From Tunturiibacter empetritectus (GTDB taxonomy: Bacteria > Acidobacteriota > Terriglobia > Terriglobales > Acidobacteriaceae), in the NCBI RefSeq assembly GCF_014201375.1, contig NZ_JACHDZ010000003.1, positions 496,001-560,000 on the forward strand: 64,000 nt of DNA, given 5' to 3'. This document shows, one piece after another, positions 35,339 through 44,578 of this stretch. Position numbers and translations under genes: made by a program. The notes beneath the pieces were generated by a model. That model worked only from the letters and a program-made list of their open reading frames with translations, had not been told where the DNA came from and did no database searches. Numbering within the stretch: the first letter of the stretch is position 1; the number at the start of each line of letters is the position of its first letter.

Positions 35339-38300
35339 TCACAGCCCCTTATCTCTGCCTCCAATCCTGCGAAAGAGTCGAGACAGAAGCTGAGGAGAAG
35401 TTGATTCATAGATGAGCGAGCCGGAGACGTTCAGCTCTACCTCGGTTCCTGCTCCTGCTTCACTCCACACCGCCAGATGTGCGCCAATCCGTTTGGCGCG
35501 CTCTCGCATACCAGGCAACCCCCAATGTCCCGCGCGTTCTCCCACCTCCAGAACCTTCCGGTCGATCCCCTTCCCATCGTCGCGAATCCGCACGCGCAGC
35601 AGCCTCTTCCCATACGTAATCTCCGCTTCGATCTTCTGCGCCTCCCCATGCTTGAAGGAGTTTCGCAGCGCCTCTCGTACGATATGGTAAACATCGTCCC
35701 GGAAGATCGGATCCAGCGGCTTCGCTGTCCCTTCCTCGACGACAGAGAACCCAGGCCTCGCCCCCTCTTCGATCTTGGCCCCAAGCTCTTCTCCCAGCGC
35801 GGTGATCATGTGAGCGAGATCATCGTCGACCAGCGTTGAAGATCGTATGTCATAGATTGCGTTCCGCCCCTCCACCATCGCCTGGTCCGCGCTCTGCAGA
35901 GCGGTGTCAAGACTCTTCTCCGCCTTGGAAGGATCTCGTGGAATCAGATCCCGGGCCGTCTGAAAATGAAGAATCAATCCCTGAAAACTCTGCAGCAGCG
36001 TGTCGTGCAACTCGCGAGCGATTCGCGTTCGCTCCGACAGCCGCTCGATAAACTGCACATCCATCCGCGACGTGACCTGGCCGACATGCCACTGATAGAC
36101 ACCCCACGCCAGGGCCCCAACCGCCGCCGCACACAGCAACAGAAACCAGTTCGTCTGGTAGAAAGCCGGAACCACCGTCAGATTCAACGATGGCCCATCC
36201 ATATTCCAGACTCCATCGCAGTTCTCGGCGATGACGCGGAACGTGTAAGACCCTGGGTCGAGGTTTGTGTAGATGGCCTCCCGCACTCCAACCGGCTCGC
36301 TCCAGCCTCGATCGAATCCATCAAGGCGATACTTGTATCGAATTCGCTCCGGCAGGGAAAGATTCACACCGGAAAAGCCGAACGTTATCCGCCGGCTAAC
36401 AGATGGAACCCGAACAGCCGTCTTTATATCAATAAAATCTCCATCGACAGAAACCGAATCGATCTTCGCCAGAACCGGCGCGGCACCCCGTATAGCTCGA
36501 ATCGGATCGACGACCGAAAGTCCGTGGTTCATGGAAAACCAGATCCGTCCCAGCGGATCTTCGACAACCGATTGCTGCCTCTTGACCCCCTCGACTCCAC
36601 TCAGGCCATCACTCGTCCCATACTCTCTTACATCCTCCGCGATCGCGCCGCTCAGCAGCCTGTCGCGCCTCACTCTTAAAACATGATTAGACGTCGCAAC
36701 CCAAAGCCAGCCATTGGTGTCCTCCGCAACTCCGAAGATCTGCTCGTGCAGCGACTCCGGCACATTACGAGGAATATGGATCGTACCGGCGTTGAAATAC
36801 GCGAGCCCCGACGTCGTCCCGACCCACAGCACGTGGCTTGAATCCTCAAGCAGGCAATCGATATCGGGCGAAGGCAGCCCATCGGTCTCTGTATAGGTTC
36901 GCAACTGGCCGCGTAGCAGCTGAGTCAAACCAACCGGCGTTGCAAACCACATGCTTCCGTCGGCGCCCTCCACCATCGCTGTCACAGTATTCGACGGCAT
37001 CCCATTCGCCATCGTGTAGGAGGTAAACTTACCGTCCTTCAGTTCACTCACCCCGCCGCTGAGAGTCCCAGCCCATACCGATCCGTCGCGATTCTGATGA
37101 ACCGCATACACACTGTCCTGAAGCAGCCCGTCCGCATGCGTGTAGGTCTTCGTCTCGAAGCCGCCCTTGGCAACACGCAGCCGTGTGAGTCCGCCTCGTT
37201 GTCTGCCCGCCCATAACTCATCGTGGCCTCCCGTAATGGAGTACACCACATCTCTATCCATGCCTCCGGCGGTCACGCTCTCGATCTTGCCGCCTTTCAG
37301 CCAGTGCAATCCGCCGTCGAAAGGGGCGAACCACGTGCGTCCTTCCGCATCGACATAGACCGGACCGCCGCTCGTCGATCGCAAGTCCCGGTCAACCGCA
37401 TAGCTCACAAAAGTGCTGTCGCGAAGCCGTTCAACACCTCGCGGCGTTCCCAGCCATATATCCCCCTCTCTATCCTCAAAAACAGAGTTCACCGCCAGAT
37501 CGGACGCCACCGTACCGTCGTCATCGAAAGAGACGCCGCCGGCGTTGGACCGAAACAGTCCATGAGACGTGCCGATCCAGGTGTTTCCATCCCTGTCACG
37601 AATCGCCGAGAGCGCCGACACCTTCGAAAGCTCCGAGGGCACGCCTTCGCGAGTGATTCTGGATCCGGTCCAGCGCAGAACACCCTTGTCGGTTCCAATC
37701 CACAGCTCACCGTTCTCCGTCGGAAGCAGGCAATTGATCCTTCCCTCCACCCCTGGGGCTACGTCGTGAATCTGCCCGTCTTTCAGATAGAAGAGACCCT
37801 TATCGGGCGTACCCAGCCAGATGATGCCGTCGCTGGTCTCCGCGATCGCCGTCACCGAAGTATTCGGTTTGGCAAATCGGTGAGTCGCCACGCCCGTCGC
37901 CCAGCTCAACCGGCTTGAGAGCTCATCGTTCATCACCGCCGCCTGAGCAGGATCGGATCTCCCCGGCGTCGGCGGTGCGGTAAGCACCTCGAACTTGCCG
38001 GCGTGGTATCCAAGCGGACCCAGAGCCAGCGACGAGAGAAGCGCCGAGCCATCCCGGCGCCGCCCAATCGATGTAATTCCAACCTCTGCCTGACTGTGGC
38101 CAGGGTCGAACCTCCCATCGCGATATCGCAGGATCGTAGTATTCGCCAGAAGAATCCACAGATTCGATTGCGAGTCCGCGATCAGCTCCTGAACAGGGCC
38201 GATCGGAAGCGCCGTTGGCGTCTGCTGCTCGAAGACCTGAAAGCTCAGCCCGTCGAAGCGAACTAGGCCCTTCTCCGTCCCGATCCACAGATAGCCATTG

Positions 38301-38473
38301 GGCCCCTGGGCTATCGAGGTCACCGCCCCCCCGGTGAACCCTCTCTCAAGCCCCCAGCTCTCCCGCATGTACTGCGAGATAGCCCGGTTCGGATCGACAG
38401 CATAAACCGTCCGGGCGAAGCACATCGCAACAAACACGGCCACCAATTTTCCGACAAGCCGATAAACTCTCAT
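35339..38473 (-). CDS. Two-component regulator propeller histidine kinase
   Basis: Giant sensor kinase of 1044 residues. Signal peptide 1-25 (VAVFVAMCFARTVYA), then a periplasmic array of propeller repeats (YLWIGTEKGLVRFDG, GELWIGTDKGVLRW, NTWIGTSHGLFR, DIWLGTPRGVERL, VLWVGTTSGLAYF), a Y_Y_Y domain (RYKYRLDGFDRGWSEP), one membrane helix (WFLLLCAAAVGALAWGVYQW) and a cytoplasmic HisKA_3/HATPase module (IARELHDTLLQSFQG at about 830; DDGKGIDRK, GHWGLPGMRERA). This kinase class normally pairs with a LuxR-type regulator, absent here. The ATG at 38473 starts eight bases after the GH16-like gene's stop, suggesting an operon; carbohydrate sensing is inferred. Confidence 0.9.
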   Translation of the reverse strand: MRVYRLVGKLVAVFVAMCFARTVYAVDPNRAISQYMRESWGLERGFTGGAVTSIAQGPNGYLWIGTEKGLVRFDGLSFQVFEQQTPTALPIGPVQELIADSQSNLWILLANTTILRYRDGRFDPGHSQAEVGITSIGRRRDGSALLSSLALGPLGYHAGKFEVLTAPPTPGRSDPAQAAVMNDELSSRLSWATGVATHRFAKPNTSVTAIAETSDGIIWLGTPDKGLFYLKDGQIHDVAPGVEGRINCLLPTENGELWIGTDKGVLRWTGSRITREGVPSELSKVSALSAIRDRDGNTWIGTSHGLFRSNAGGVSFDDDGTVASDLAVNSVFEDREGDIWLGTPRGVERLRDSTFVSYAVDRDLRSTSGGPVYVDAEGRTWFAPFDGGLHWLKGGKIESVTAGGMDRDVVYSITGGHDELWAGRQRGGLTRLRVAKGGFETKTYTHADGLLQDSVYAVHQNRDGSVWAGTLSGGVSELKDGKFTSYTMANGMPSNTVTAMVEGADGSMWFATPVGLTQLLRGQLRTYTETDGLPSPDIDCLLEDSSHVLWVGTTSGLAYFNAGTIHIPRNVPESLHEQIFGVAEDTNGWLWVATSNHVLRVRRDRLLSGAIAEDVREYGTSDGLSGVEGVKRQQSVVEDPLGRIWFSMNHGLSVVDPIRAIRGAAPVLAKIDSVSVDGDFIDIKTAVRVPSVSRRITFGFSGVNLSLPERIRYKYRLDGFDRGWSEPVGVREAIYTNLDPGSYTFRVIAENCDGVWNMDGPSLNLTVVPAFYQTNWFLLLCAAAVGALAWGVYQWHVGQVTSRMDVQFIERLSERTRIARELHDTLLQSFQGLILHFQTARDLIPRDPSKAEKSLDTALQSADQAMVEGRNAIYDIRSSTLVDDDLAHMITALGEELGAKIEEGARPGFSVVEEGTAKPLDPIFRDDVYHIVREALRNSFKHGEAQKIEAEITYGKRLLRVRIRDDGKGIDRKVLEVGERAGHWGLPGMRERAKRIGAHLAVWSEAGAGTEVELNVSGSLIYESTSPQLLSRLFRRIGGRDKGL

Positions 38474-38480
38474 AGCGCCA

Positions 38481-39599
38481 TCATGGAAGATACTCGAACT
38501 TCTCCAGAACAACTTCGCTGTCCTTCAGCATCGGATACTTGTCGCTCGCAACCACGTAGAACAACAACTGCATCTTCTCGTGGCCAGGCGACGGCACCCC
38601 CGAGGTAAAGACATGCTCCGCGACAACCGGAGCGCCTTTGTGAATCGAGTCTCCGCGCACTGTCACAAACTTCACGCGCCCCGGCTCCCAGTGGAACGAG
38701 TGAGTCACCTTTCCCGCAGGCTCCACGAACGGAGCCACATTGCCCGGAACATAAAAAGGCTGAATGCCAAACTGCGCATTGTCCTTACTGGAGCCATCGC
38801 CCCACTGACTCATCTCGACATCCACCTCGCGGTAGTTCTGCTCTCCTCCAAAATCGTCGAAGGTATTCAAACTCAGTACCGAGGCCGGTTCCAGATGAGA
38901 CGTGTCTCGCACCGTAAAGAGGTACGTTCCATATCCCAGGCTTCGCGTCATCTCCACCTCCGCGCAGGACCACTTATTCCCCTTCTTCCTGATGCGAAGA
39001 TGAAGCGCCCCCTCCGGATCGACCCACGCGTTATCGCCTTCGTAGGGAAGATTCAACCCTCCGCGATCCGAGGCAATCGTCCGTACTCCCCAGTCATAGC
39101 CACTGAATTTGATCGGCACCGTAGGTGCAATCTGAGGCTTGCCCACGCCATCCACAATCGCCACCGCAGCCACCGAGCCGCCGGCCGACGGTGGCACATC
39201 CAGCGTCGGCGGTGGTTGATATCCCGTATCTACCAGCATCGCGGCATACTTGAACCCGAGATGAGTCGACGTACTCCAGGTCGAGTCCGCCCCGATGGGA
39301 AGAAAGGGCTGATCCGGCCACGGCTGAACCCACCACGGCCCGCTCATCGCATAGATAACGATTCGTTGGCCAGGCCGCGCGCCACTGACACGTCCCGAGA
39401 TCGTATCCACCCGCTCGCGGCCGCCCTGTGCAGCCGGAGGAATCTTCGTAAATTCAATAGTCGGACTGGCTACGTCCTGCCGGGAGCGGCACCCAGCCAG
39501 CAAAAGCAGAGACACGGTAAGACAAACCGCATAGCCCATCGAAACCGACGAAACCGCACTCCGCGTCAGGCCACGCCGATAGCCCGACAGACACCGCAC
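38481..39599 (-). CDS. GH16-like jelly-roll lipoprotein
   Basis: Lipoprotein with a lipobox LLLLAGC. The C-terminal half is a lectin/glucanase jelly-roll: YGTYLFTVRDTSHLEP, ASVLSLNTFDDFGG, then REVDVEMSQWG, which contains the GH16 catalytic pattern E-V-D-V-E. The N-terminal part (about residues 45-150) resembles an Ig-like or carbohydrate-binding domain. It may cut beta-glucan-like polymers or only bind them. The open frame extends upstream to 40022, but I prefer GTG 39599, which supplies a positively charged signal region; ATG 39539 is the shorter alternative. The stop is just before the propeller kinase start, so the enzyme and its possible sensor are likely co-transcribed. Confidence 0.78.
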   Translation of the reverse strand: MRCLSGYRRGLTRSAVSSVSMGYAVCLTVSLLLLAGCRSRQDVASPTIEFTKIPPAAQGGRERVDTISGRVSGARPGQRIVIYAMSGPWWVQPWPDQPFLPIGADSTWSTSTHLGFKYAAMLVDTGYQPPPTLDVPPSAGGSVAAVAIVDGVGKPQIAPTVPIKFSGYDWGVRTIASDRGGLNLPYEGDNAWVDPEGALHLRIRKKGNKWSCAEVEMTRSLGYGTYLFTVRDTSHLEPASVLSLNTFDDFGGEQNYREVDVEMSQWGDGSSKDNAQFGIQPFYVPGNVAPFVEPAGKVTHSFHWEPGRVKFVTVRGDSIHKGAPVVAEHVFTSGVPSPGHEKMQLLFYVVASDKYPMLKDSEVVLEKFEYLP

Positions 39600-40035
39600 G
39601 AAAAAGCCATCTCTGGAAGCGTTCGCATAATGTTGAGCCACAAAACCCCCGGAAATTAACTCAGTCTTCTCAGTTGAAATAGCAATCATAGTCCATCCCG
39701 CTCTCCCCCCATTCAACAGACACGATCTCCCTCCAGCCCAGTTCCAGCAAAGAAAACGCCCCAATCTCATCGTTCTTCCCGGCGCAAAACAGCCTCCGCA
39801 ACAGAGCATCTCGGACCATCGAAAGCCCTCGCTCGCATGGTGTAAGATATGGTCTTCCGCCCACGTAGATGCGGTTGGATCGTTGCACCAGAGATCCGCA
39901 GCTTCGATACGAAGCGGATGCAGTTTATGGATCAAAGTGCCCTCGGGCGGCGTTCCACGAGGGAACGTACCTGAAGCTCCGACAACACCACCCTGGGCAG
40001 CCACCTCAATTTTGTAAAACACCGGAGTTCTTCAC
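39600..40035. other. Divergent intergenic region before ssb
   Basis: 436 bases between the divergent lipoprotein and ssb genes. Open frames here look like shadows without family similarity. It must contain the ssb promoter, but I cannot point to reliable -35/-10 boxes. A short inverted sequence (CCCTCG/CGAGGG) occurs near 39940-39963. Confidence 0.4.
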
Positions 40036-40500
40036 ATGGCAAAAGGCGTCAACAAAGTCTTCCTCCTCGGCAACGTCGGCAAAGACCCCGAGATCCGCGC
40101 CACCGCCGGCGGCATGACCGTCGCAAGCTTCTCTCTCGCCACCGCCGACCGGCAAAAAGACGCCCAGGGCAACTGGGCCGACAAGACCGAGTGGCACAAT
40201 ATCGTCTGTTTTCAGCGCACCGCCGAGGTTGTCCGCGACTACGTCAAAAAGGGCTCGCAGATTCTCATCGAAGGCAAGATCCAGACCCGCTCCTGGGACG
40301 ATAAAACCAGCGGCGAGAAGAAGTATAAGACCGAGATCCTCTGCAACGAACTCACTCTCCTCGGCGGTAAACCCGCGGGCGAAGGCGCCTCCACCGGCGG
40401 CTACTCCAAGTCCAACACCGCCAGCTACGATCAGCGCACACCCTCCAGCCAGCCCGACTACGCCGACGTGGGCATCACCGACGACGACATCCCCTTCTAA
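40036..40500 (+). CDS. ssb: Single-stranded DNA-binding protein
   Basis: Bacterial SSB, 154 residues. The N-terminal OB-fold (about 1-110) shows VNKVFLLGNVGKDPEIR, FSLATADRQ, TEWHNIVCFQRTAEVV, YVKKGSQILIEGKIQTRSW. A flexible Gly/Ser/Pro tail follows, ending in the acidic tip DDDIPF used to recruit repair and replication partners. Binds ssDNA as a tetramer in replication, recombination and repair. Complete. Followed by a strong hairpin terminator. Not beside the rpsF/rpsR genes here, so it may be a second copy or the main one at a moved locus. Confidence 0.96.
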   Translation: MAKGVNKVFLLGNVGKDPEIRATAGGMTVASFSLATADRQKDAQGNWADKTEWHNIVCFQRTAEVVRDYVKKGSQILIEGKIQTRSWDDKTSGEKKYKTEILCNELTLLGGKPAGEGASTGGYSKSNTASYDQRTPSSQPDYADVGITDDDIPF

Positions 40501-40551
40501 AGACGACTCTCTTCTCATCTGTCCATCGAGTCGACGAGTTTGAGCACACAA

Positions 40552-40588
40552 AGAGAGGAGGAGGAGCTACCAGCTTCTCCTCCTCTCT
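40552..40588. terminator. Strong bidirectional hairpin between ssb and ADOP permease
   Basis: Inverted repeat with 17-base arms: left 40552-40568 (AGAGAGGAGGAGGAGCT) and right 40572-40588, separated by ACC, with one G-T pair. It lies between the convergent ssb and permease genes, ideal for terminating both. It lacks a long U run on either side. Confidence 0.75.
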
Positions 40589-40638
40589 TCGCTTAGACTC
40601 TTCGCGGAGAGACTGTCCCCCTCCCGTCCTGCCGTCGC

Positions 40639-43323
40639 TTAATCCGTACGCAACGCCGTCATAGGGTCAATCCGTGTCGCTCGTCGCGCCGGAATATAAC
40701 AAGCTGCCAAAGCCACTCCCATCATCAACACCATCACGGCGAGAAAGGTCGACGGGTCGTAAGGCCGCACCCCATACAACAACGACGAGCCCGCGATCGT
40801 TCGAGTCAGCCCCAGCGCAACGATCAGCCCACACCCGGCGCCGATCAGCGCAAGCCTGCTGCCGTGCCCCAGCACCCACCGAAGCACATCCCTGCGATCC
40901 GCCCCCAGCGCCATGCGTATCCCGATCTCACGCGACCGCTGCCCCACAAGATAAGAGATCACGCCATACATCCCAATGCTCGCCAGCACCAGCGCCGTGC
41001 CCGCAAATACTGCCAGCAGAATCATCGCGAACCGCCGTGTGGCAAGCGTGTCGGAGATAACATCGTCCATCGTCTCCGGGTTATAAACCACCTGCTCCTG
41101 ATTCATCTGGGTCACCGATCTTTCGATGCTCTTGAAGCTCGGAGTAGCGCCGGACTTCGAACGCACCACCGTATCCATCCCCAGCACAACCATACTCAAC
41201 TGAACCTCCGGCAACTGCATCATCGATTGATAGGTCTCAGCACGCAGCGGATTGACCAGGTCGCTATCAAGTCCCCATTGATTCACATGCCCCACAACCC
41301 CCACCACCAGCGCCGGATCATCAAACTGATCAAGATGAATGCGTTTACCGATCGGATCGGCATCCCCGAAGAACTTCCGCGCAAACACATCATCAATCAC
41401 AATCACCCGCTGCGACTTCTCATCATCGGTGTCCAAAAGGAATCGGCCCCGCAGCAAAGGAATCCCCATCACCCGCAGATAGTCTGCACCGACCAGATAC
41501 CGTATCGCCGAACGCATCGTGTTCTGACTTGCCGGCTTCGGTTCTCCCTCCAGCCAAAAGAACTGCTCATCATCCGATATCATAGGCAGCGCAGCCCACG
41601 AAAACGATACCGCTTCAACATCCGGCGTAAGAGCGGTCCTCCGTTGCGCCTCGCGCAGATAGGCTCGCATCGCGTCGGGACTCGCACCCTTCATCTCCGG
41701 CGCAGCCTCGAGACCAAACGTCATCACACCCTTCGAACGAAAACCCGGATCCACGTTCGACAGCTTCACCATGCTGCGAATCATCAAACCCGCGCCGATC
41801 AACAACACCAGAGCCGAAGCCATCTGAAGGATGACCAGCGAATCCTGCATCCGGTGACTTGCGACACCAGTCCCGCGGCCACCGGACTTCAGCGCGCTCT
41901 GCACATTCTGTTTAAACATCTTCATCGCAGGCGCGAAACCAAACAGCGTCCCCGAAGCCAGCGAGATCAACGCCGTAAAGCACAGCACCAGCCAGCTCAA
42001 ATGAATCTCCGCGGCACGCGGCAGCCCTTGCGGCAGCATCTTCACCAGCGCCTGCGTTCCAACAGCAGCCAGCACAAGGCCCAACCCTCCGCCCAGCACG
42101 GAAAGGATCAAACTCTCCGTCAGCAGCTGCCGCAACAGGCGCCCGCGACTTGCTCCCAGCGCCGACCGCACCGCAAACTCCTGCGCGCGGACATTCGACC
42201 TCGCCAGCAACAGATTCGCAACATTGACACAGGCAATCAGCAGCACAAACACGACAGCCCCCATCAAGACCACGAGCAGCGGGCGCACTTCGCGCACCAG
42301 CGACTCCTTGAACGGCACCAGCCTGGCGCGAATCCCCTGATCCTCCGCCGGGAAAGTCGCCTCAAGGCCTCGCGAGACTCTCTCCATATCCGCCTGCGCC
42401 TGCTCCAGCGTCACCCCCGGCTTCAGCCTCGCGATACCGTGTATCCCAAGCCCCGCCGCCCGATCACTCAACGCAGGATTTTGAAACTGACCGATCGGCA
42501 CATAGATATCGCTGGCACGAAAGTTATTAATCGCAAGGTTGAAGCTCGCAGGCATCACCCCGACAACGACATAGTCGCGTCCATCGAGTGTGAGCGCCTT
42601 CCCAATCACATCAGGCCGCCCTCCAAGCTTCCGCTGCCAGAACCCCGCGCTGATCATAGCCACAGGACTTTGCCCAATCTCATCTTCATGCTGAGCGAAC
42701 AACCGCCCCATTACCGGCTTCACTCCCAGAAGAGGAAAAAACTCCGAAGAGACAAGCTCGCCCCGCACCTCCTCCGAAGCCCCCGTACCCGTCAGGATGT
42801 ACCCTGTGCCGCGCGAAACAGCCAGTGCACTCAAAGTCTTGTTATCGCGCTGCCAGTCACGAAAGTTCAGGTAGGAGATGGAGCCTTCATTGAAGTTCTG
42901 CTTAGCCGCATGGACCGTAAGCAGCTCCTCGGAGTGAGGATAAGGAAGTGGGTTCAGCAGCACCGCATTGATCACAGAAAACAGAGCCGTGTTCGCTCCG
43001 ATTCCGAGCGCCAGCGTCAGCACCGCCACAACAGTAAATCCACGACTCTTCCCCAGCACACGCAGACCAAACCGAATATCCTGCCACAGAGTCTCGATGC
43101 CAGGAAGCCCCTGCCTCTCACGATAGGCCTGCCTCGTCTGCTCCAATCCACCAAGCCGAATCAAAGCCTGTCGCCGTGCCTCCTCCTCCGACATTCCGGA
43201 GCGGACATTGTCCTCGATATGCATCTGAAGATGGCTCTCCAGTTCGTCAGCCAGCTCCGTGCCTCCGCTTGAATTGCTCAAAGCCCCAAGAACCCGCATC
43301 CAGAACGCCCGCAGTCTTCTCAT
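40639..43323 (-). CDS. ADOP-type ABC transporter permease
   Basis: Acidobacterial duplicated orphan permease, 894 residues. An N-terminal cytoplasmic prefix (about 1-75: LADELESHLQMHIEDNVRSG, EEARRQALIRLGGLEQTRQAYR) is followed by a MacB-like core with FTVVAVLTLALGIGANTALFSVINAVLL, a large periplasmic domain, an FtsX block (NVRAQEFAVRSALGASRGRLLRQLLTES), and a second half with VGQRSREIGIRMALGADRRDVL. Such permeases lack an adjacent ATPase and occur in many copies in acidobacteria; none is adjacent here. Function unknown, probably macrolide-exporter-like or mechanotransmission. ATG 43323 chosen; the nine-codon extension adds nothing recognisable. Confidence 0.93.
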   Translation of the reverse strand: MRRLRAFWMRVLGALSNSSGGTELADELESHLQMHIEDNVRSGMSEEEARRQALIRLGGLEQTRQAYRERQGLPGIETLWQDIRFGLRVLGKSRGFTVVAVLTLALGIGANTALFSVINAVLLNPLPYPHSEELLTVHAAKQNFNEGSISYLNFRDWQRDNKTLSALAVSRGTGYILTGTGASEEVRGELVSSEFFPLLGVKPVMGRLFAQHEDEIGQSPVAMISAGFWQRKLGGRPDVIGKALTLDGRDYVVVGVMPASFNLAINNFRASDIYVPIGQFQNPALSDRAAGLGIHGIARLKPGVTLEQAQADMERVSRGLEATFPAEDQGIRARLVPFKESLVREVRPLLVVLMGAVVFVLLIACVNVANLLLARSNVRAQEFAVRSALGASRGRLLRQLLTESLILSVLGGGLGLVLAAVGTQALVKMLPQGLPRAAEIHLSWLVLCFTALISLASGTLFGFAPAMKMFKQNVQSALKSGGRGTGVASHRMQDSLVILQMASALVLLIGAGLMIRSMVKLSNVDPGFRSKGVMTFGLEAAPEMKGASPDAMRAYLREAQRRTALTPDVEAVSFSWAALPMISDDEQFFWLEGEPKPASQNTMRSAIRYLVGADYLRVMGIPLLRGRFLLDTDDEKSQRVIVIDDVFARKFFGDADPIGKRIHLDQFDDPALVVGVVGHVNQWGLDSDLVNPLRAETYQSMMQLPEVQLSMVVLGMDTVVRSKSGATPSFKSIERSVTQMNQEQVVYNPETMDDVISDTLATRRFAMILLAVFAGTALVLASIGMYGVISYLVGQRSREIGIRMALGADRRDVLRWVLGHGSRLALIGAGCGLIVALGLTRTIAGSSLLYGVRPYDPSTFLAVMVLMMGVALAACYIPARRATRIDPMTALRTD

Positions 43324-43550
43324 AAACCCTCCTCTACAACAGAGAAGCAACCTGAGACCAGAGCCAGTGTGCGCTGCCCCGCATCCATCCTAGTCTCGCT
43401 GAGTCTCCCCGGACCACTCCTATTGCCAACCCATACATATTCGCACTTCCCCTATGGCATGGCAATAGGTATCTCAAAAGACTGTCGAAATTCAGAAGCC
43501 TCTCTTCAAGCAAAGCTCAGACCGATAAAACGCTGCTACGATAGACGCAT

Positions 43551-43602
43551 GGGAATGAGGTCTCCCAAAACCGCCGTAAGCACCCGGCTGATGACCTCTG
43601 CC
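43551..43602 (+). promoter_or_regulatory. Fluoride (crcB-motif) riboswitch
   Basis: The 52 bases fit the fluoride aptamer. Stem 1 is GGGA (43551-43554) with TCCC (43563-43566). The loop holds ATGAGGTC. The second stem is GCCG (43573-43576) with CGGC (43585-43588). It is followed by TGATGACCTCTGCC. The pseudoknot pairs GAGGTC (43557-43562) with GACCTC (43593-43598). The arrangement and the strings ATGAGG and CTGATG..CCTCT match the known aptamer, and a crcB gene starts 40 bases downstream. Expression would switch on when fluoride binds. Confidence 0.9.
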
Positions 43603-43641
43603 AATTCGATCTTCTTAATCTGAGGAACAACGAGGCAGACG

Positions 43642-44064
43642 ATGTCTTATCTCTGGGTCACAATCGGCAGTGCACTGGGCGGCTTACTGCGTTACACCAT
43701 CACGCGCCTCACCCTCACCTACAGCATCGGGTTCCCCTTCGGCACCATCCTCATCAATGTGCTCGGGTCTTTCGTCATCGGTTACTTCGGCACCCTCACC
43801 CTGCAAAGCGGCCGCTATCCCGCCTCCGAGAACCTCCGTCTCTTCGTCATGGTCGGCATCTGCGGAGGCTTCACCACCTTCTCTTCCTTCAGTCTCCAGA
43901 CCTACGACCTGATGCGCTCCGGCGCATGGGGCAGAGCCCTCGCCAACGTTCTCCTCTCCGTCATCCTGTGCATCGCCGCAGTAGCCGCGGGCCATCTTCT
44001 CGCCCACCGCACCGTCCCCGCCCAGGCCATCGCCGAAACAGCCCACGAAGAGTACACGGGGTAA
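43642..44064 (+). CDS. crcB: Fluoride ion channel CrcB/Fluc
   Basis: Small membrane protein of 140 residues with four helices that works as a dual-topology dimeric fluoride channel. Seen: the family strings GSALGGLLRYTI, GFPFGTILINVLGSFVIGY (conserved Asn in the pore) and GICGGFTTFSSFSLQTYDL (Phe-box and Na site). The C-terminal tail after about residue 120 is polar and variable. Placed behind the fluoride riboswitch, so it exports fluoride that accumulates in acid environments. A cyaY gene follows 28 bases later and may be read through. Confidence 0.95.
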   Translation: MSYLWVTIGSALGGLLRYTITRLTLTYSIGFPFGTILINVLGSFVIGYFGTLTLQSGRYPASENLRLFVMVGICGGFTTFSSFSLQTYDLMRSGAWGRALANVLLSVILCIAAVAAGHLLAHRTVPAQAIAETAHEEYTG

Positions 44065-44092
44065 AGCAGAGTACACCGGGTAAACTAACCTC

Positions 44093-44431
44093 ATGATCGA
44101 CGAAGCCACCTTCCGCCGCGAATCCGACCGTGCCCTCGAGTCCCTCAAGCAATCCCTCATCTCCGCCGAGGACGACGACGCAGGCTTCGAGTTCGAAGAC
44201 AACAACGGCGTCATGAACATCATCTTCGAGAACGGCTCCAGCAAGTTCGTCATCACGCCCAACACCCCCATCCGCCAGGTCTGGATCTCCGCGCAAGCCA
44301 CCAGCTACAAGCTCGACTGGGCCGAAGCCACCGGCGTCTTCACCCTCACCAAAACCGGAGAAGACCTCAAGGCCCTCACCCAGCGCCTCCTCCGCGAGCA
44401 CCTCAAAGACCCCGCCATCACTCTCCCCTGA
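44093..44431 (+). CDS. cyaY: Iron donor/frataxin homologue CyaY
   Basis: Bacterial frataxin, 112 residues. The N-terminal helix with an acidic ridge (SAEDDDAGFEFEDNNGV) binds iron, and the beta-sheet has GVMNIIFENGSSKFVITPN, the conserved PIRQVWISAQATSYKLDW (usual PxxQIWLSS) and a C-terminal helix. It modulates Fe-S cluster assembly by IscS. Of normal length. Close behind crcB, possibly co-transcribed. A short near-repeat, AGAGTACACNGGGTAAA, occurs twice just before its start. Confidence 0.9.
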   Translation: MIDEATFRRESDRALESLKQSLISAEDDDAGFEFEDNNGVMNIIFENGSSKFVITPNTPIRQVWISAQATSYKLDWAEATGVFTLTKTGEDLKALTQRLLREHLKDPAITLP

Positions 44432-44578
44432 AGCGTTTACCACTACGCCGTAAAGAACCTGCTTGCCAACTCGCAATACCGTAATAAACTGAACCCTCCT
44501 AAGCGGCCATCCCGGCCACTGGGAATACACACAACTGACGAGGAACGCTCCCGTACTTGGGAGGATGGGATAGCCATC

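Noticed and set aside
39670-39888. Minus-strand frame of 72 codons upstream of the GH16-like gene
   Set aside because: No family similarity; in the gap that should hold promoters.
40864-43272. Long plus-strand frame of 802 codons opposite the ADOP permease gene
   Set aside because: Its predicted product is rich in His, Arg, Gln and Pro with no domain, as expected for a shadow of a GC-rich gene; the minus-strand frame has full family similarity.
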